From Paradesertivirga sp966210515 (GTDB lineage Bacteria; Bacteroidota; Bacteroidia; Sphingobacteriales; Sphingobacteriaceae): a DNA stretch of 64,000 bases. The position numbers were made by a program, and so were the translations under genes. Positions 16,780-25,310 of this stretch are shown here, piece after piece (position 1 is the first letter of the stretch; each line of letters opens with the position of its first letter). The notes beneath the pieces are model-generated. The model had not been told where the DNA came from. It did not search any database and saw nothing but the letters and a program-made list of their open reading frames with translations. The stretch spans positions 16,609 through 80,608 of the forward strand of contig CBIHLM010000011.1 of the NCBI GenBank assembly GCA_966210515.1, given 5' to 3'.

Positions 16780-17862
16780 ATGGAATTGACAGAACGTATT
16801 GAAGCTTATTTAAATGGAGAAATGTCTGAATCAGAACGTCAGGCTTTCGAAAAGATGAGGGCAGAAAATTCCGTATTAGATCAGCAGGTAGTTGCTCATA
16901 AAGCATTTATTACTTCATTGAAAAATTATGGTCAAAAAAGGCACCTCATCTCAGCAATGAATGCCATTCATGAGAAACTGGATGTTGATCAAATAAAGGC
17001 CGAGGTAATGCCAACCGGTGCTTTGGTTCGTATTCTTTGGAATAAATACAGAATGAATGCGGCCGTGGCTGCATCTGTAGCAATTCTGGCGGTATTTACT
17101 TCATTGTTTTCCACCGGATATTTTTCCCAAATGAATGCCAGTAAGTCTGATTATAATGCCTTGCGTCGGGCTGTAAGTTTCGAAATAGGAAAAGTAAAAG
17201 AAGATCAGAGACAAATATTAAAAAATATTAGTACTCCGGTAAATCCGGGTGTATTCGGGGGGACAGGATTTGCCTTAACGTCAAACGGATATTTGGTTAC
17301 GAATAGCCATGTAATAAGTGGCGCAGATTCAATTTATGTACAAAACTCTCGTGGAGAATCTTATAAAGTTGAGGTGATTTATTCAAACACTACGGACGAT
17401 GTTGCTATCCTGAAAATTATCGATAATCGTTTCCAATCATTAGGGGGACTCCCTTATTCGTTCAAGAAGGTTACTTCGGACGTTGGTGAGAATGTTTTTA
17501 CTATGGGCTTTCCTAAAGATGATTATGTTTTCGGTAGGGGATATTTAAGCTCCAAAACAGGGTATAAGGGCGACACTACAGAATATCAGGTCGATATATC
17601 AGTAAATAACGGTAACAGTGGCGGACCTTTACTTGATAATAAAGGAAATGTAATTGGGATTATAAAAGGAAAGCAATCTGCTTCTGATGGCGCTGCTTTT
17701 GCCGTAAAATCCAAATATATCCTCTCTGCTATAGAATCTCTTTCAAAGGATTCTGATAACTCGGAAATTGTACTTACCAAGCGGAATTCTTTAACTGGTT
17801 TAAGTACCAGTGATCAGATAAAGAAGCTTGAGAAATATATTTTCATGGTAAAAGTATATTAA
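16780..17862 (+). CDS. Anti-sigma-like domain fused through one membrane helix to a trypsin/HtrA-like protease
   Basis: 360 residues. Residues 1-70 resemble the cytoplasmic tail of Bacteroidota anti-sigma factors (ERIEAYLNGEMSESERQAFEKM). One hydrophobic helix spans about 92-115. The part beyond it is a serine protease domain with a complete triad: His177 in TNSHV, Asp207 in DDVAIL, Ser280 in GNSGGPL, plus the oxyanion-loop region. No PDZ domain follows. The predicted layout is N-terminus in the cytoplasm, protease in the periplasm. Its gene lies 12 bp after the ECF sigma gene and ends at a strong terminator, so it is probably that sigma factor's partner. Inference: the protease part may sense or process envelope stress signals and release sigma. 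Alternatively it is a membrane-anchored DegS-like protease that happens to be controlled by the sigma factor. Confidence 0.85.
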   Translation: MELTERIEAYLNGEMSESERQAFEKMRAENSVLDQQVVAHKAFITSLKNYGQKRHLISAMNAIHEKLDVDQIKAEVMPTGALVRILWNKYRMNAAVAASVAILAVFTSLFSTGYFSQMNASKSDYNALRRAVSFEIGKVKEDQRQILKNISTPVNPGVFGGTGFALTSNGYLVTNSHVISGADSIYVQNSRGESYKVEVIYSNTTDDVAILKIIDNRFQSLGGLPYSFKKVTSDVGENVFTMGFPKDDYVFGRGYLSSKTGYKGDTTEYQVDISVNNGNSGGPLLDNKGNVIGIIKGKQSASDGAAFAVKSKYILSAIESLSKDSDNSEIVLTKRNSLTGLSTSDQIKKLEKYIFMVKVY

Positions 17863-17880
17863 TACGCTTTTAAGAAAACG

Positions 17881-17910
17881 AAAAGCCCTTCTTTTGTAAG
17901 AAGGGCTTTT
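17881..17910. terminator. Intrinsic terminator after the sigma/protease operon
   Basis: Perfect 13-bp arms (17881-17893, 17898-17910) with a TTGT loop and flanking A and T runs. It can also act on the opposite strand for nuoD, whose stop is 37 bp away. Confidence 0.9.
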
Positions 17911-17946
17911 TTATTGGTTAAAATTTGCTCTGGTATTGTTCAGCTT

Positions 17947-19131
17947 TTACCTATCTACTTCACCCAAAACAATATCAATAGAGCCAATTATTGCAATCAA
18001 ATCAGCTATTAAAACGCCTCTTGATATTTCGGAAATTACTGACAGGTTATGAAAGCTCGGAGCACGAGCTTTAACGCGTTTGGGTATTTCGCTTTTGCCA
18101 TCTGTTATGAAATAATACCCTAACTCACCTCTTGGAGTCTCAGCTCTGCAATAAAAATCCTGAGCCTTAGGGATGATTTTTTTTGGGAGTTTAGCGCGCG
18201 GATCGAATTCAGGAGTTCTTTTTAAGTCCTTTTGTAGTCGTTCAAGACATTGCTCAATTATTTTAACTGATTGCTCAATTTCGTCAATGCGTACTTTATA
18301 TCTATCCCAACAGTCGCCTATTGTACCCATTTCGCCTTTCCCTACCGGAATGTCAAACTCCAGTTCGGGATAAGCCGAATATTCATCAACACGCCTCAAA
18401 TCCCATTTTAACCCGGAAGCGCGCAGCATCGGACCGGTACAGCCATAATTAATTGCAACATCTAATGGTAATATGCCCACATTTGCAGTCCGTGAAATGA
18501 AAATTTGATTGTCTGTAAGAAGGGCATTCAATTCAACCATTTTAGGTTTAAAGTAATTGATAAACTCTTTACAACGCTCCTCAAATCCCACAGGCAAATC
18601 GTAATATAATCCACCCACCCAGATATAATTATATAATAGTCTTGAGCCCGATGCCCATTCAAGCATATTCATAATATGCTCTCTGTCTCTGAAACACCAT
18701 AAAAACGGAGTGAACGCGCCGATATCAATGCCGTATGTTCCCAGTGCAATAAGATGAGAACTGATTCGGTTAAGTTCGCACACCAGGACCCGAATGTATT
18801 CAACGCGTTTGGGTATATCTTTGTCAATACCGAGCATCTTCTCCACGCCCATAACCCATGCATGAGAGTTGTTCATTGATGCCAGGTAATCCATCCTGTC
18901 GGCAAAAGGAATGGTTTGCTGATAGGTCAAATTTTCTGCGTGTTTTTCGAAGCAACGGTGCAGATATCCCATATGTGGAATAACCTCTTTAACAATTTCG
19001 CCATCAGTAATTACTTCGAGCCTTAAAACACCATGTGTGGAAGGGTGCTGAGGTCCGATATTTATAATCATTTCATGCGTTTCAGCCTCGGCAATAAGTT
19101 TATCGTACCTGGTTGCGTATTTAGTATCCAT
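17947..19131 (-). CDS. nuoD: NADH-quinone oxidoreductase subunit D
   Basis: 394 residues, normal length for the 49-kDa subunit of respiratory complex I. It forms part of the quinone-binding site on the inner-membrane side facing the cytoplasm. Seen: INIGPQHPSTHGVLRL near the start, the MDYLASMNN segment, and the C-terminal ETPRGELGYYFITDG and IIGSIDIVLGEVDR motifs. It is the last gene of a pdxH-nuoC-nuoD unit; nuoC ends 20 bp upstream. No further nuo gene follows in the window, which departs from the continuous nuoA-N order of many bacteria. Confidence 0.97.
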   Translation of the reverse strand: MDTKYATRYDKLIAEAETHEMIINIGPQHPSTHGVLRLEVITDGEIVKEVIPHMGYLHRCFEKHAENLTYQQTIPFADRMDYLASMNNSHAWVMGVEKMLGIDKDIPKRVEYIRVLVCELNRISSHLIALGTYGIDIGAFTPFLWCFRDREHIMNMLEWASGSRLLYNYIWVGGLYYDLPVGFEERCKEFINYFKPKMVELNALLTDNQIFISRTANVGILPLDVAINYGCTGPMLRASGLKWDLRRVDEYSAYPELEFDIPVGKGEMGTIGDCWDRYKVRIDEIEQSVKIIEQCLERLQKDLKRTPEFDPRAKLPKKIIPKAQDFYCRAETPRGELGYYFITDGKSEIPKRVKARAPSFHNLSVISEISRGVLIADLIAIIGSIDIVLGEVDR

Positions 19132-19151
19132 AATTCCCGCGGGGATGGTTG

Positions 19152-19646
19152 CTATACTTTAATTCCTCTGTAATACTCCTGTGCTTTATAATCCTTGCGA
19201 AGTGGATAGCCTTCCCAATCATCGGGTAATAATATTCTTCTTAAATCGGGGTGGTCTTTGAAACTTATTCCGAATAAATCAAAAGCTTCCCGTTCATGCC
19301 ATTCAGCCGTGCGCCAAACTGTACTAACGGAGGGAAAGGAAGGAAGATCTTCGCGACTCCTGTCGTGATACTTTACTACCTTTAGTGTTAACTGCGTTTT
19401 GTAGGGAATGGATGCAAGATTATATACAATGCCGAACATATTCTCTTCAATGCCGTAATCTACTCCGGATAAACATTCCAGCAAATCAAAATATGTTTGT
19501 TCGTTATCTCGAAGCTCAAAGCATACATCCGCTATTTTATCCGGATGGATTATTAGAGCAGATTGTAAGCCGCTGGTTTCCTCTTTTATAATTACCTCGG
19601 CTCCAAACTTGCCTAAAAGCAATTGTTTAATTTCTTCCAAACTCAT
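19152..19646 (-). CDS. nuoC: NADH-quinone oxidoreductase subunit C
   Basis: 164 residues, typical for the 30-kDa subunit of complex I. The family signature is clear in the C-terminal half: TAEWHEREAFDLFGISF, HPDLRRILLPDDW and PLRKDY. It is separate from nuoD (not the fused nuoCD of enterics). Its start follows the pdxH stop by a single base, which implies one transcript with pdxH and coupled translation. Confidence 0.97.
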   Translation of the reverse strand: MSLEEIKQLLLGKFGAEVIIKEETSGLQSALIIHPDKIADVCFELRDNEQTYFDLLECLSGVDYGIEENMFGIVYNLASIPYKTQLTLKVVKYHDRSREDLPSFPSVSTVWRTAEWHEREAFDLFGISFKDHPDLRRILLPDDWEGYPLRKDYKAQEYYRGIKV

Positions 19647-19647
19647 T

Positions 19648-20301
19648 TTATGGAGCTACACGTACAATCTTCCAGTTGTTTATATCAGAACGTTTATAAA
19701 CAATACGGTCATGAAGACGGCCAGGTCTGCCTTGCCAGAATTCAACTATTTGCGGCTTTAAAGTATATCCACCCCAATACGCCGGTTTTGGTACCTCTTT
19801 GTCCGCAAATTTTTCAATCAGCTCTTTCCATGTATTTTCGAGTGTATCCCGTCCGGAAATAACCTGACTTTGCTGAGATGCGATCGCACCTAACTGACTC
19901 TCCTTAGGACGCGACTGAAAATATTTTTCTGATTCTTCTTTACTCACTTTTTCAAGTGTCCCTTCGATTCGAACCTGTCTCTCGAGTTCAGGCCAGAAAA
20001 AAACGATGCATGCGGCAGGATTTTTCGAAATCTCTTTACCTTTTCGGCTTAAATAATTGGTGTAAAACGTGAAACCCGTCTTATCAAATCCTTTAAGTAG
20101 CATTGTTCTGGCAGATGGTTTTCCATCGTGAGTTGCGGTAGCCAGCGTCATTGCATTGGGTTCGTATAATCCGCCATCAAGTGCTTCTGTAAACCATTTT
20201 GCAAATTGGCTTATTGGGTCGGCAGCTACCTCTTTCTCAGTTAATGATGCGGAGCGATACTCCTGCCTTAGGTTTTCGATTGTTTCTTTTTTGATTGCCA
20301 T
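19648..20301 (-). CDS. pdxH: Pyridoxamine 5'-phosphate oxidase
   Basis: 217 residues from the ATG at 20301. It oxidises pyridoxamine or pyridoxine 5'-phosphate to pyridoxal phosphate using FMN. Seen: LRQEYRSASL near the N-terminus, PSARTMLLKGFDKTGFTFYTNY (FMN binding), QVRIEGTLEKVS, SRPKESQLGA and the C-terminal FWQGRPGRLHDR. A longer frame reaches 20361, but a TAAGTTTG promoter box lies at 20311-20318, inside that extension, which favours the internal start; homologues also begin near this Met. It heads the unit with nuoC and nuoD, an unusual partner for complex I genes. Confidence 0.96.
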   Translation of the reverse strand: MAIKKETIENLRQEYRSASLTEKEVAADPISQFAKWFTEALDGGLYEPNAMTLATATHDGKPSARTMLLKGFDKTGFTFYTNYLSRKGKEISKNPAACIVFFWPELERQVRIEGTLEKVSKEESEKYFQSRPKESQLGAIASQQSQVISGRDTLENTWKELIEKFADKEVPKPAYWGGYTLKPQIVEFWQGRPGRLHDRIVYKRSDINNWKIVRVAP

Positions 20302-20310
20302 AATGTTTTG

Positions 20311-20318
20311 CAAACTTA
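20311..20318 (-). promoter_or_regulatory. -7 promoter element of pdxH-nuoCD
   Basis: TAAGTTTG, an exact match to the Bacteroidota -7 consensus TAnnTTTG, 9 bases upstream of the pdxH start chosen here; the leader would be very short. No clear -33 TTTG is seen. Confidence 0.65.
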
Positions 20319-20453
20319 CTAATTCAGAATAGAATATGCTTGATGTTGATTGTTTAAACATTAGGTTTTGGACCGAGGGATTTTGTTGATTTATAAGATC
20401 AATTTAACAAAACGGGGAAAAAACATATCTTAGATTTAACTTGTTATACTATT

Positions 20454-21017
20454 ATGATAAATCAAATATCACCTAAAACCGGGAGCTTGTTGATTTCTGA
20501 GCCATTTATGCTCGATCCGAATTTTAAAAGATCGGTGGTATTGGTTTCAGAGCATAATGAAGATGGAACTGTTGGTTATGTGTTAAATCAGCGGAGCGAT
20601 TTCTTTTTAAAAGATTTGGTGCCGGATTTTGCAGACGCAACGTTTCCTGTTTATGTAGGTGGTCCGGTCGCTAATGATACTCTTCATTTTATTCATCGCT
20701 GTTTTGATCGCATGAACAGCGGCGCCGAATTGGCGAACGGGATTTATTGGGGCGGGAATTTTGAAACGTTAAAGCTTTTGGTTGATAGTAACCAGATTGC
20801 CGAAAACGAAATCATGTTCTTTGTGGGATATTCAGGCTGGGATTTAGGCCAGTTAGACAAAGAGCTGGAGCAAAACTCATGGCTGGTTACCAATAATTAT
20901 AATCCTGATTTGTTATTTGCTGATCAGGAAGAAAATTTATGGAAAGATATAGTTCTGGGCCTGGGTCCCAGGTACGCTCATATTGTCAATTTTCCCGAAA
21001 ATCCCCTCTGGAATTAG
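20454..21017 (+). CDS. yqgE: YqgE/AlgH family protein (UPF0301)
   Basis: 187 residues, the usual size. Family marks: GSLLISEPFMLDPNFKRSVVLVSEHNEDGTVGYVLNQ, then VYVGGPVANDTLHFIH and FVGYSGWDLGQLDKEL. The biochemical role of this widespread soluble family is not established. It stands alone on the plus strand between divergent pdxH and convergent pyrB, whose stop is 6 bp away. Confidence 0.94.
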   Translation: MINQISPKTGSLLISEPFMLDPNFKRSVVLVSEHNEDGTVGYVLNQRSDFFLKDLVPDFADATFPVYVGGPVANDTLHFIHRCFDRMNSGAELANGIYWGGNFETLKLLVDSNQIAENEIMFFVGYSGWDLGQLDKELEQNSWLVTNNYNPDLLFADQEENLWKDIVLGLGPRYAHIVNFPENPLWN

Positions 21018-21023
21018 GTTGAT

Positions 21024-21962
21024 CTAATCCTTTTGTCCTGCCAGTAAATATAATACGGCCATGCGTATGGCGACACCATTTTCCACCTGATCCAAAATTA
21101 TGGATTGCTTACTATCAGCCACGTCGCTGGTAATTTCTACTCCCCTGTTAATAGGACCTGGATGCATTACAGTAATTTCTTTATCGAGCGAATCAAGAAT
21201 TTGTTTGTTCAAGCCATACAGCATCGAGTACTCTCTTAATGACGGAAAGTATTTGATATCCTGACGTTCTAACTGGATACGCAACATATTGGCAACATCA
21301 CACCAGTTTAAAGCTCGCATCAGGTCGAATTCAACTTTAACTCCAAGTGATTTAATGTACTTCGGAATTAAGGTGGTCGGACCGCAAACCATTACTTCTG
21401 CGCCAAGTTTTTGAAGGCACAGTATGTTAGACAGAGCAACTCGGGAATGTAAGATATCTCCGATAATAGCGATTTTCTTACCGGCTACATCCCCGTATTT
21501 TTCTCTTATAGAAAAGGCATCCAGTAAAGCTTGAGTAGGATGCTCGTGTGCTCCGTCTCCTGCGTTTACTATTTGAGCGTTAACTTTCTTACTAAGGAAA
21601 ATTCCAGCTCCCGGATACGGATGACGCATCACCACCATGTCCACTTTCATTGCAAGGATATTATTTACGGTATCAATCAGAGTCTCACCTTTACTTACGG
21701 AAGAAGATGAGGCCGCAAAATTTACCGTGTCAGCCGAAAGCCTTTTTTGAGCTAATTCGAACGAAAGTCGGGTACGGGTCGAATTTTCGAAGAATACATT
21801 GGCTATGGTAATGTCTCTTAGGGAAGGGACTTTTTTAATCGGCCGGTTTAAAACATCTTTAAACGTATCGGCAGTTTCAAAAATCAGTTGAATATCATTC
21901 TCGTTTAAATCTTTTATTCCTAAAAGATGCCTGGTACTCAGTTTCTGATAGTTCTCTGCCAT
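21024..21962 (-). CDS. pyrB: Aspartate carbamoyltransferase, catalytic subunit
   Basis: 312 residues. It joins carbamoyl phosphate and aspartate, the committed step of pyrimidine synthesis. The carbamoyl-phosphate loop STRTR is at 61-65, the SSVSKGET loop with Lys91 follows, and HPGPINRG lies near the C-terminus. It starts 3 bp after the pyrR stop, so the two form an operon. No regulatory subunit gene (pyrI) is next to it; pyrD lies far away at 58.7 kb. Confidence 0.97.
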   Translation of the reverse strand: MAENYQKLSTRHLLGIKDLNENDIQLIFETADTFKDVLNRPIKKVPSLRDITIANVFFENSTRTRLSFELAQKRLSADTVNFAASSSSVSKGETLIDTVNNILAMKVDMVVMRHPYPGAGIFLSKKVNAQIVNAGDGAHEHPTQALLDAFSIREKYGDVAGKKIAIIGDILHSRVALSNILCLQKLGAEVMVCGPTTLIPKYIKSLGVKVEFDLMRALNWCDVANMLRIQLERQDIKYFPSLREYSMLYGLNKQILDSLDKEITVMHPGPINRGVEITSDVADSKQSIILDQVENGVAIRMAVLYLLAGQKD

Positions 21963-21965
21963 TGT

Positions 21966-22514
21966 TTATTCTTGTGCTTCTGATAATAAAATAACTTTAT
22001 CTTCCTGGTCAGCTTCTTCCCAGGTAACTAATACTTTTTGCGAATTGATAGAATCTACCTGAATTCCAATATAATCGGGTTCAATAGGCAGATGCCTCGA
22101 GAATCGCCTGTCAACTAAAACCAATAATTCAACTTTTTCCGGCCTTCCGAATGCCAGCATGGCATCCATTGCCGATCGGATAGTTCTTCCGGTCCACAGG
22201 ACATCATCAATAAGGATTACTTTTTTCCCCTCGATGATAAAATCAATTTGTGTACTGTTTGGTACCAGAGGGCCTTCACGCCTGCGAAAATCATCTCTAA
22301 AAAAAGTTATGTCAAGATTGCCGCTTAATATGGTAGCTTGAGGAAGAATATTTTTTAATTCTGCTGCAATTCTGTTCGAGAGGAATATTCCACGGGGCTG
22401 TATTCCAAGAATTACAGAGTTTGAAAAATCGTTATGGTTTTCGATTAACTGGTGGCAGAGGCGCTGGATTGTAATTTTAAACTTCTGTCCGTCGAGCAGG
22501 GTTAAGTTTTCCAT
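21966..22514 (-). CDS. pyrR: PyrR-type phosphoribosyltransferase / pyrimidine regulator
   Basis: 182 residues. The PRPP-binding motif VILIDDVLWTGRT is at 99-111, with the PyrR-type segments ILGIQPRGIFLSNRIA and DITFFRDDFRRR. In Bacillus, PyrR is an RNA-binding attenuation regulator with weak uracil phosphoribosyltransferase activity; here a -7 box (22530-22537) leaves a leader too short for such an attenuator, so regulation of its own operon by attenuation looks unlikely. First gene of pyrR-pyrB. Confidence 0.94.
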   Translation of the reverse strand: MENLTLLDGQKFKITIQRLCHQLIENHNDFSNSVILGIQPRGIFLSNRIAAELKNILPQATILSGNLDITFFRDDFRRREGPLVPNSTQIDFIIEGKKVILIDDVLWTGRTIRSAMDAMLAFGRPEKVELLVLVDRRFSRHLPIEPDYIGIQVDSINSQKVLVTWEEADQEDKVILLSEAQE

Positions 22515-22529
22515 CAGTTAGGATTTGGG

Positions 22530-22537
22530 CAAAGGTA
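22530..22537 (-). promoter_or_regulatory. -7 promoter element of pyrR-pyrB
   Basis: TACCTTTG, an exact TAnnTTTG match, 15 bases upstream of the pyrR start. The -33 element is not recognisable. Confidence 0.65.
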
Positions 22538-22681
22538 AAAAAACGGGTTGATTTTTAGTGAATGTTTTTACTAATTTAGTACGTAAGCTATCTGACATGA
22601 AAAAATATTTATTCATTATCACCACCAGAAGCCGGCTATAAAGGCTTAAGCGGAGTATAAGTTAATTAGTATCACAAGTAA

Positions 22682-22927
22682 TACCGATTTTATAGACAGT
22701 TAAAAAGGGCGAAATTGAACGATTTATTTGTGGTTCGTGAAAATGAAGGCCCCGGCACGATTGCAATAAATGATTATATAAAGTTGCATCCCCGTCTGAC
22801 GTCTCCATCTTTAGAAGTAAAGCTCGATCATCATCCGGATATTTCCAAGAAACATCTTTTTACATTTACTGTAGAGCTTAAAAATGCTGAAGTTTATACT
22901 TTGGAGAAGGAAATTGTATTCGAATAA
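22682..22927 (+). pseudogene. Unrecognised short frame without an ATG, possible gene remnant
   Basis: An open frame that gives protein-like sequence (IKLHPRLTSPSLEVKLDHH, then FTFTVELKNAEVYTLEKEIVFE) but has only a TTG at 22715 as a possible start and no promoter box or ribosome site. About 85 bases upstream, in another frame, ATG at 22597 begins a short signal-like peptide (MKKYLFIITT) that hits a stop after 14 codons. The two pieces could be debris of one decayed gene, or the frame could be chance. The whole 22538-23085 stretch otherwise shows nothing I can name. Confidence 0.3.
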
Positions 22928-23089
22928 TATACAATGCTGGATTTGATACGGGTGTTTATCGTTTAAACCTAAATAGTCATTGATGATTTTCTCTTATTGA
23001 CTTGTTAAACAATACTTTACTTTTTGGCGAATGGACTTGTGTAATAATAGATCTCACATGCACAATCTTTATCGTCTTTCAATAACAAA

Positions 23090-23117
23090 AAAGCCCTACT
23101 GTAAACAGCAGGGCTTT
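23090..23117 (-). terminator. Intrinsic terminator of rpsA
   Basis: 12-bp arms (23090-23101, 23106-23117) with a 4-nt loop. As minus-strand RNA the single irregular position becomes a G-U pair, followed by a T-rich tract. It lies 22 bp after the rpsA stop. Confidence 0.85.
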
Positions 23118-23138
23118 GTATTACGAGGTAAGAACTTA

Positions 23139-25124
23139 TTATTCAGCTCCTTCTTCAGTTGCTTCTTCTGATTTCTTAGCTGCAGATTTTTTTGCGGCCT
23201 TGTTTTCAGCGCCTTCCATTTGCTCTTTTAGTTGTGCTAATACACCTAAATCACCTAAGGTTGACTTTTCAACAGATTCTTTAACCTTTTTCACTGCACT
23301 TGAGGTCGCTTTAACGTCTTTTTGTTTCTGCGCTCTCTCTTCGTTACGGGCTTCGTTTTTAGCCTCTTCCCAAATACGTGAGTGAGATACTACAATGCGT
23401 TTTGATTCTTTGTTGAATTCAATGATTTTGAAGTCAGCTGTTTCTTCTGCTTTTAGCACTTTACCATCTTCTTTAACTGTGTGCTTGCTAGGAGCGAATC
23501 CTTCAACACCGTATGGTAATGCTACAATAGCACCTTTATCAGTAACCTTCAATACTGTTCCCTCATGAATTGAATCTAAAGTAAAGATAGTTTCAAAAGT
23601 TTCCCAAGGGTTTTCCTCAAGTTGCTTATGACCTAAGCTCAGTTTACGATTCTCTTCGTCTAATTCAAGAACTACAACATCTAATTCTTCACCTACTTTA
23701 GTGAATTCATTAGGATGGTTAACTTTCTTAGACCATGAAAGATCAGAAATGTGAATTAATCCGTCAATTCCTTCTTCGATCTCAACAAATACACCGAAGT
23801 TTGTCATGTTTTTAACAACAGCTTTGTGCTTGCTACCAATAGTGTATTTAGCAGCAATATGTTGCCATGGATCTGGTGTTAATTGTTTAACACCAAGACT
23901 CATTTTACGCTCTTCGCGATCAAGAGTTAATACTTGTGCTTCAACTTCATCACCAACTTTCAGGAATTCCTGAGGGTTACGTAAGTTTTGAGACCATGAC
24001 ATTTCTGATACGTGAATCAATCCTTCAACACCTGGAGTGATCTCAAGGAATGCACCATAATCTGCAACAGTAACAATTTTACCTTTTACTTTAGAGCCTA
24101 CAGTAATTGAAGTATCTAAAGATTCCCAAGGATGAGATGTAAGTTGTTTTAAACCAAGGGCGATACGTTTTTTCTCATCATCAAAGTCAAGAACAACCAC
24201 GTTGATTTTTTGATCAAGTGATAATACTTCTTTCGGATGCTCGATACGTCCCCATGAAATATCTGTAATATGTAATAATCCGTCTACGCCGCCAAGGTCG
24301 ATAAACACACCGAAATCAGTGATGTTTTTAACTGTTCCTTCAAGAACCTGACCTTTTTCAAGTTTGGCAACAATTTCAGTTTTTTGGTTTTCAAGATCGT
24401 CTTCAATAAGAACTTTGTGAGATACAACCACGTTTTTAAACTCGTGATTAATTTTCACAACTTTGAATTCCATTGTTTTGCCTACATAAATATCGTAGTC
24501 GCGGATTGGCTTGATGTCAATTTGAGAGCCTGGTAAGAAAGCTTCAACACCCATAATGTCAACAATAAGACCACCTTTAGTACGGCTTTTTACATAACCG
24601 GTGATGATCACATCGTTTTCAAGAGCCTCATTGATAAGCTCCCATGACCTTTGAGTTTTTGCACGTTTACGTGAAAGAACCAATTGTCCATTAAGATCTT
24701 CCTGAGATTCAACAAATACATCAACTTTGTCACCAATTTTAAGATCTGGAGTATCACGGAATTCAGATAATGATACCATACCGTCAGATTTAAATCCAAC
24801 GTTTAAGATCACATCCTTGCTGTTAATGTTAACAACAGTTCCGCTGATAATTTCACCTTTGTTGATTTGGTTGAAAGTACCTGCATACATTTGTTCAAGC
24901 TTAGCACGCTCGTCCTGGCTGTAGTTGCCAAATCCTTTGTCGTCAGCATCCCAATCGAAATCTCCGGTTGGTGTAACTAAGGTTTTAGACTTAATGTCTT
25001 CAATTGACAATGAATCAGCTTCTGACTCAATGTTTTCTTTTTCGGTAACCCTGGTGGTTTCTTCGCCAAGGAGTTCTGCTGATTTTGCAACTAGCTCCTT
25101 TTCTGCTTCTTGTTTTTTGGCCAT
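23139..25124 (-). CDS. rpsA: 30S ribosomal protein S1
   Basis: 661 residues with six S1 (OB-fold) repeats; four give the clear pattern GxVxxITDFGVFIDLGGVDGLLHITD, and each repeat ends with a VxVLxLDxExRKxSLGxKQL stretch. S1 holds mRNA on the 30S subunit. The protein has an acidic N-terminal extension (about 70 residues) and a charged Ala/Lys/Glu tail, common in Bacteroidota S1. The gene stands alone, with a -7 box at 25166-25173 and a strong purine-rich ribosome site at 25133-25142 (minus strand AAAAGGAGAA), one of the few clear Shine-Dalgarno sites in this window. Confidence 0.98.
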   Translation of the reverse strand: MAKKQEAEKELVAKSAELLGEETTRVTEKENIESEADSLSIEDIKSKTLVTPTGDFDWDADDKGFGNYSQDERAKLEQMYAGTFNQINKGEIISGTVVNINSKDVILNVGFKSDGMVSLSEFRDTPDLKIGDKVDVFVESQEDLNGQLVLSRKRAKTQRSWELINEALENDVIITGYVKSRTKGGLIVDIMGVEAFLPGSQIDIKPIRDYDIYVGKTMEFKVVKINHEFKNVVVSHKVLIEDDLENQKTEIVAKLEKGQVLEGTVKNITDFGVFIDLGGVDGLLHITDISWGRIEHPKEVLSLDQKINVVVLDFDDEKKRIALGLKQLTSHPWESLDTSITVGSKVKGKIVTVADYGAFLEITPGVEGLIHVSEMSWSQNLRNPQEFLKVGDEVEAQVLTLDREERKMSLGVKQLTPDPWQHIAAKYTIGSKHKAVVKNMTNFGVFVEIEEGIDGLIHISDLSWSKKVNHPNEFTKVGEELDVVVLELDEENRKLSLGHKQLEENPWETFETIFTLDSIHEGTVLKVTDKGAIVALPYGVEGFAPSKHTVKEDGKVLKAEETADFKIIEFNKESKRIVVSHSRIWEEAKNEARNEERAQKQKDVKATSSAVKKVKESVEKSTLGDLGVLAQLKEQMEGAENKAAKKSAAKKSEEATEEGAE

Positions 25125-25165
25125 TAATTAATTTTTCTCCTTTTTCCCGATTTAAATCAGGACTG

Positions 25166-25173
25166 CAAAGGTA
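25166..25173 (-). promoter_or_regulatory. -7 promoter element of rpsA
   Basis: TACCTTTG, exact TAnnTTTG match, about 42 bases before the rpsA start. A TTTAG about 19 bases further upstream may be a weak -33 element. Confidence 0.7.
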
Positions 25174-25310
25174 GGGAAATACATTTTTAAACTAAAGATT
25201 TTTTTGCAATATTTTATTTCTATACCTCTGTGTTGCAGTATTATAATTTCTTTAACGAAACAGCCCGTCGATGTTTGTGTTATCTTTAGATACATCAAAT
25301 CGATATAACC

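Noticed and set aside
16780..17862. Plain HtrA/DegP periplasmic chaperone-protease
   Set aside because: There is no PDZ domain and no cleavable signal peptide; the N-terminal 90 residues and the neighbouring sigma gene point to an anti-sigma type protein.
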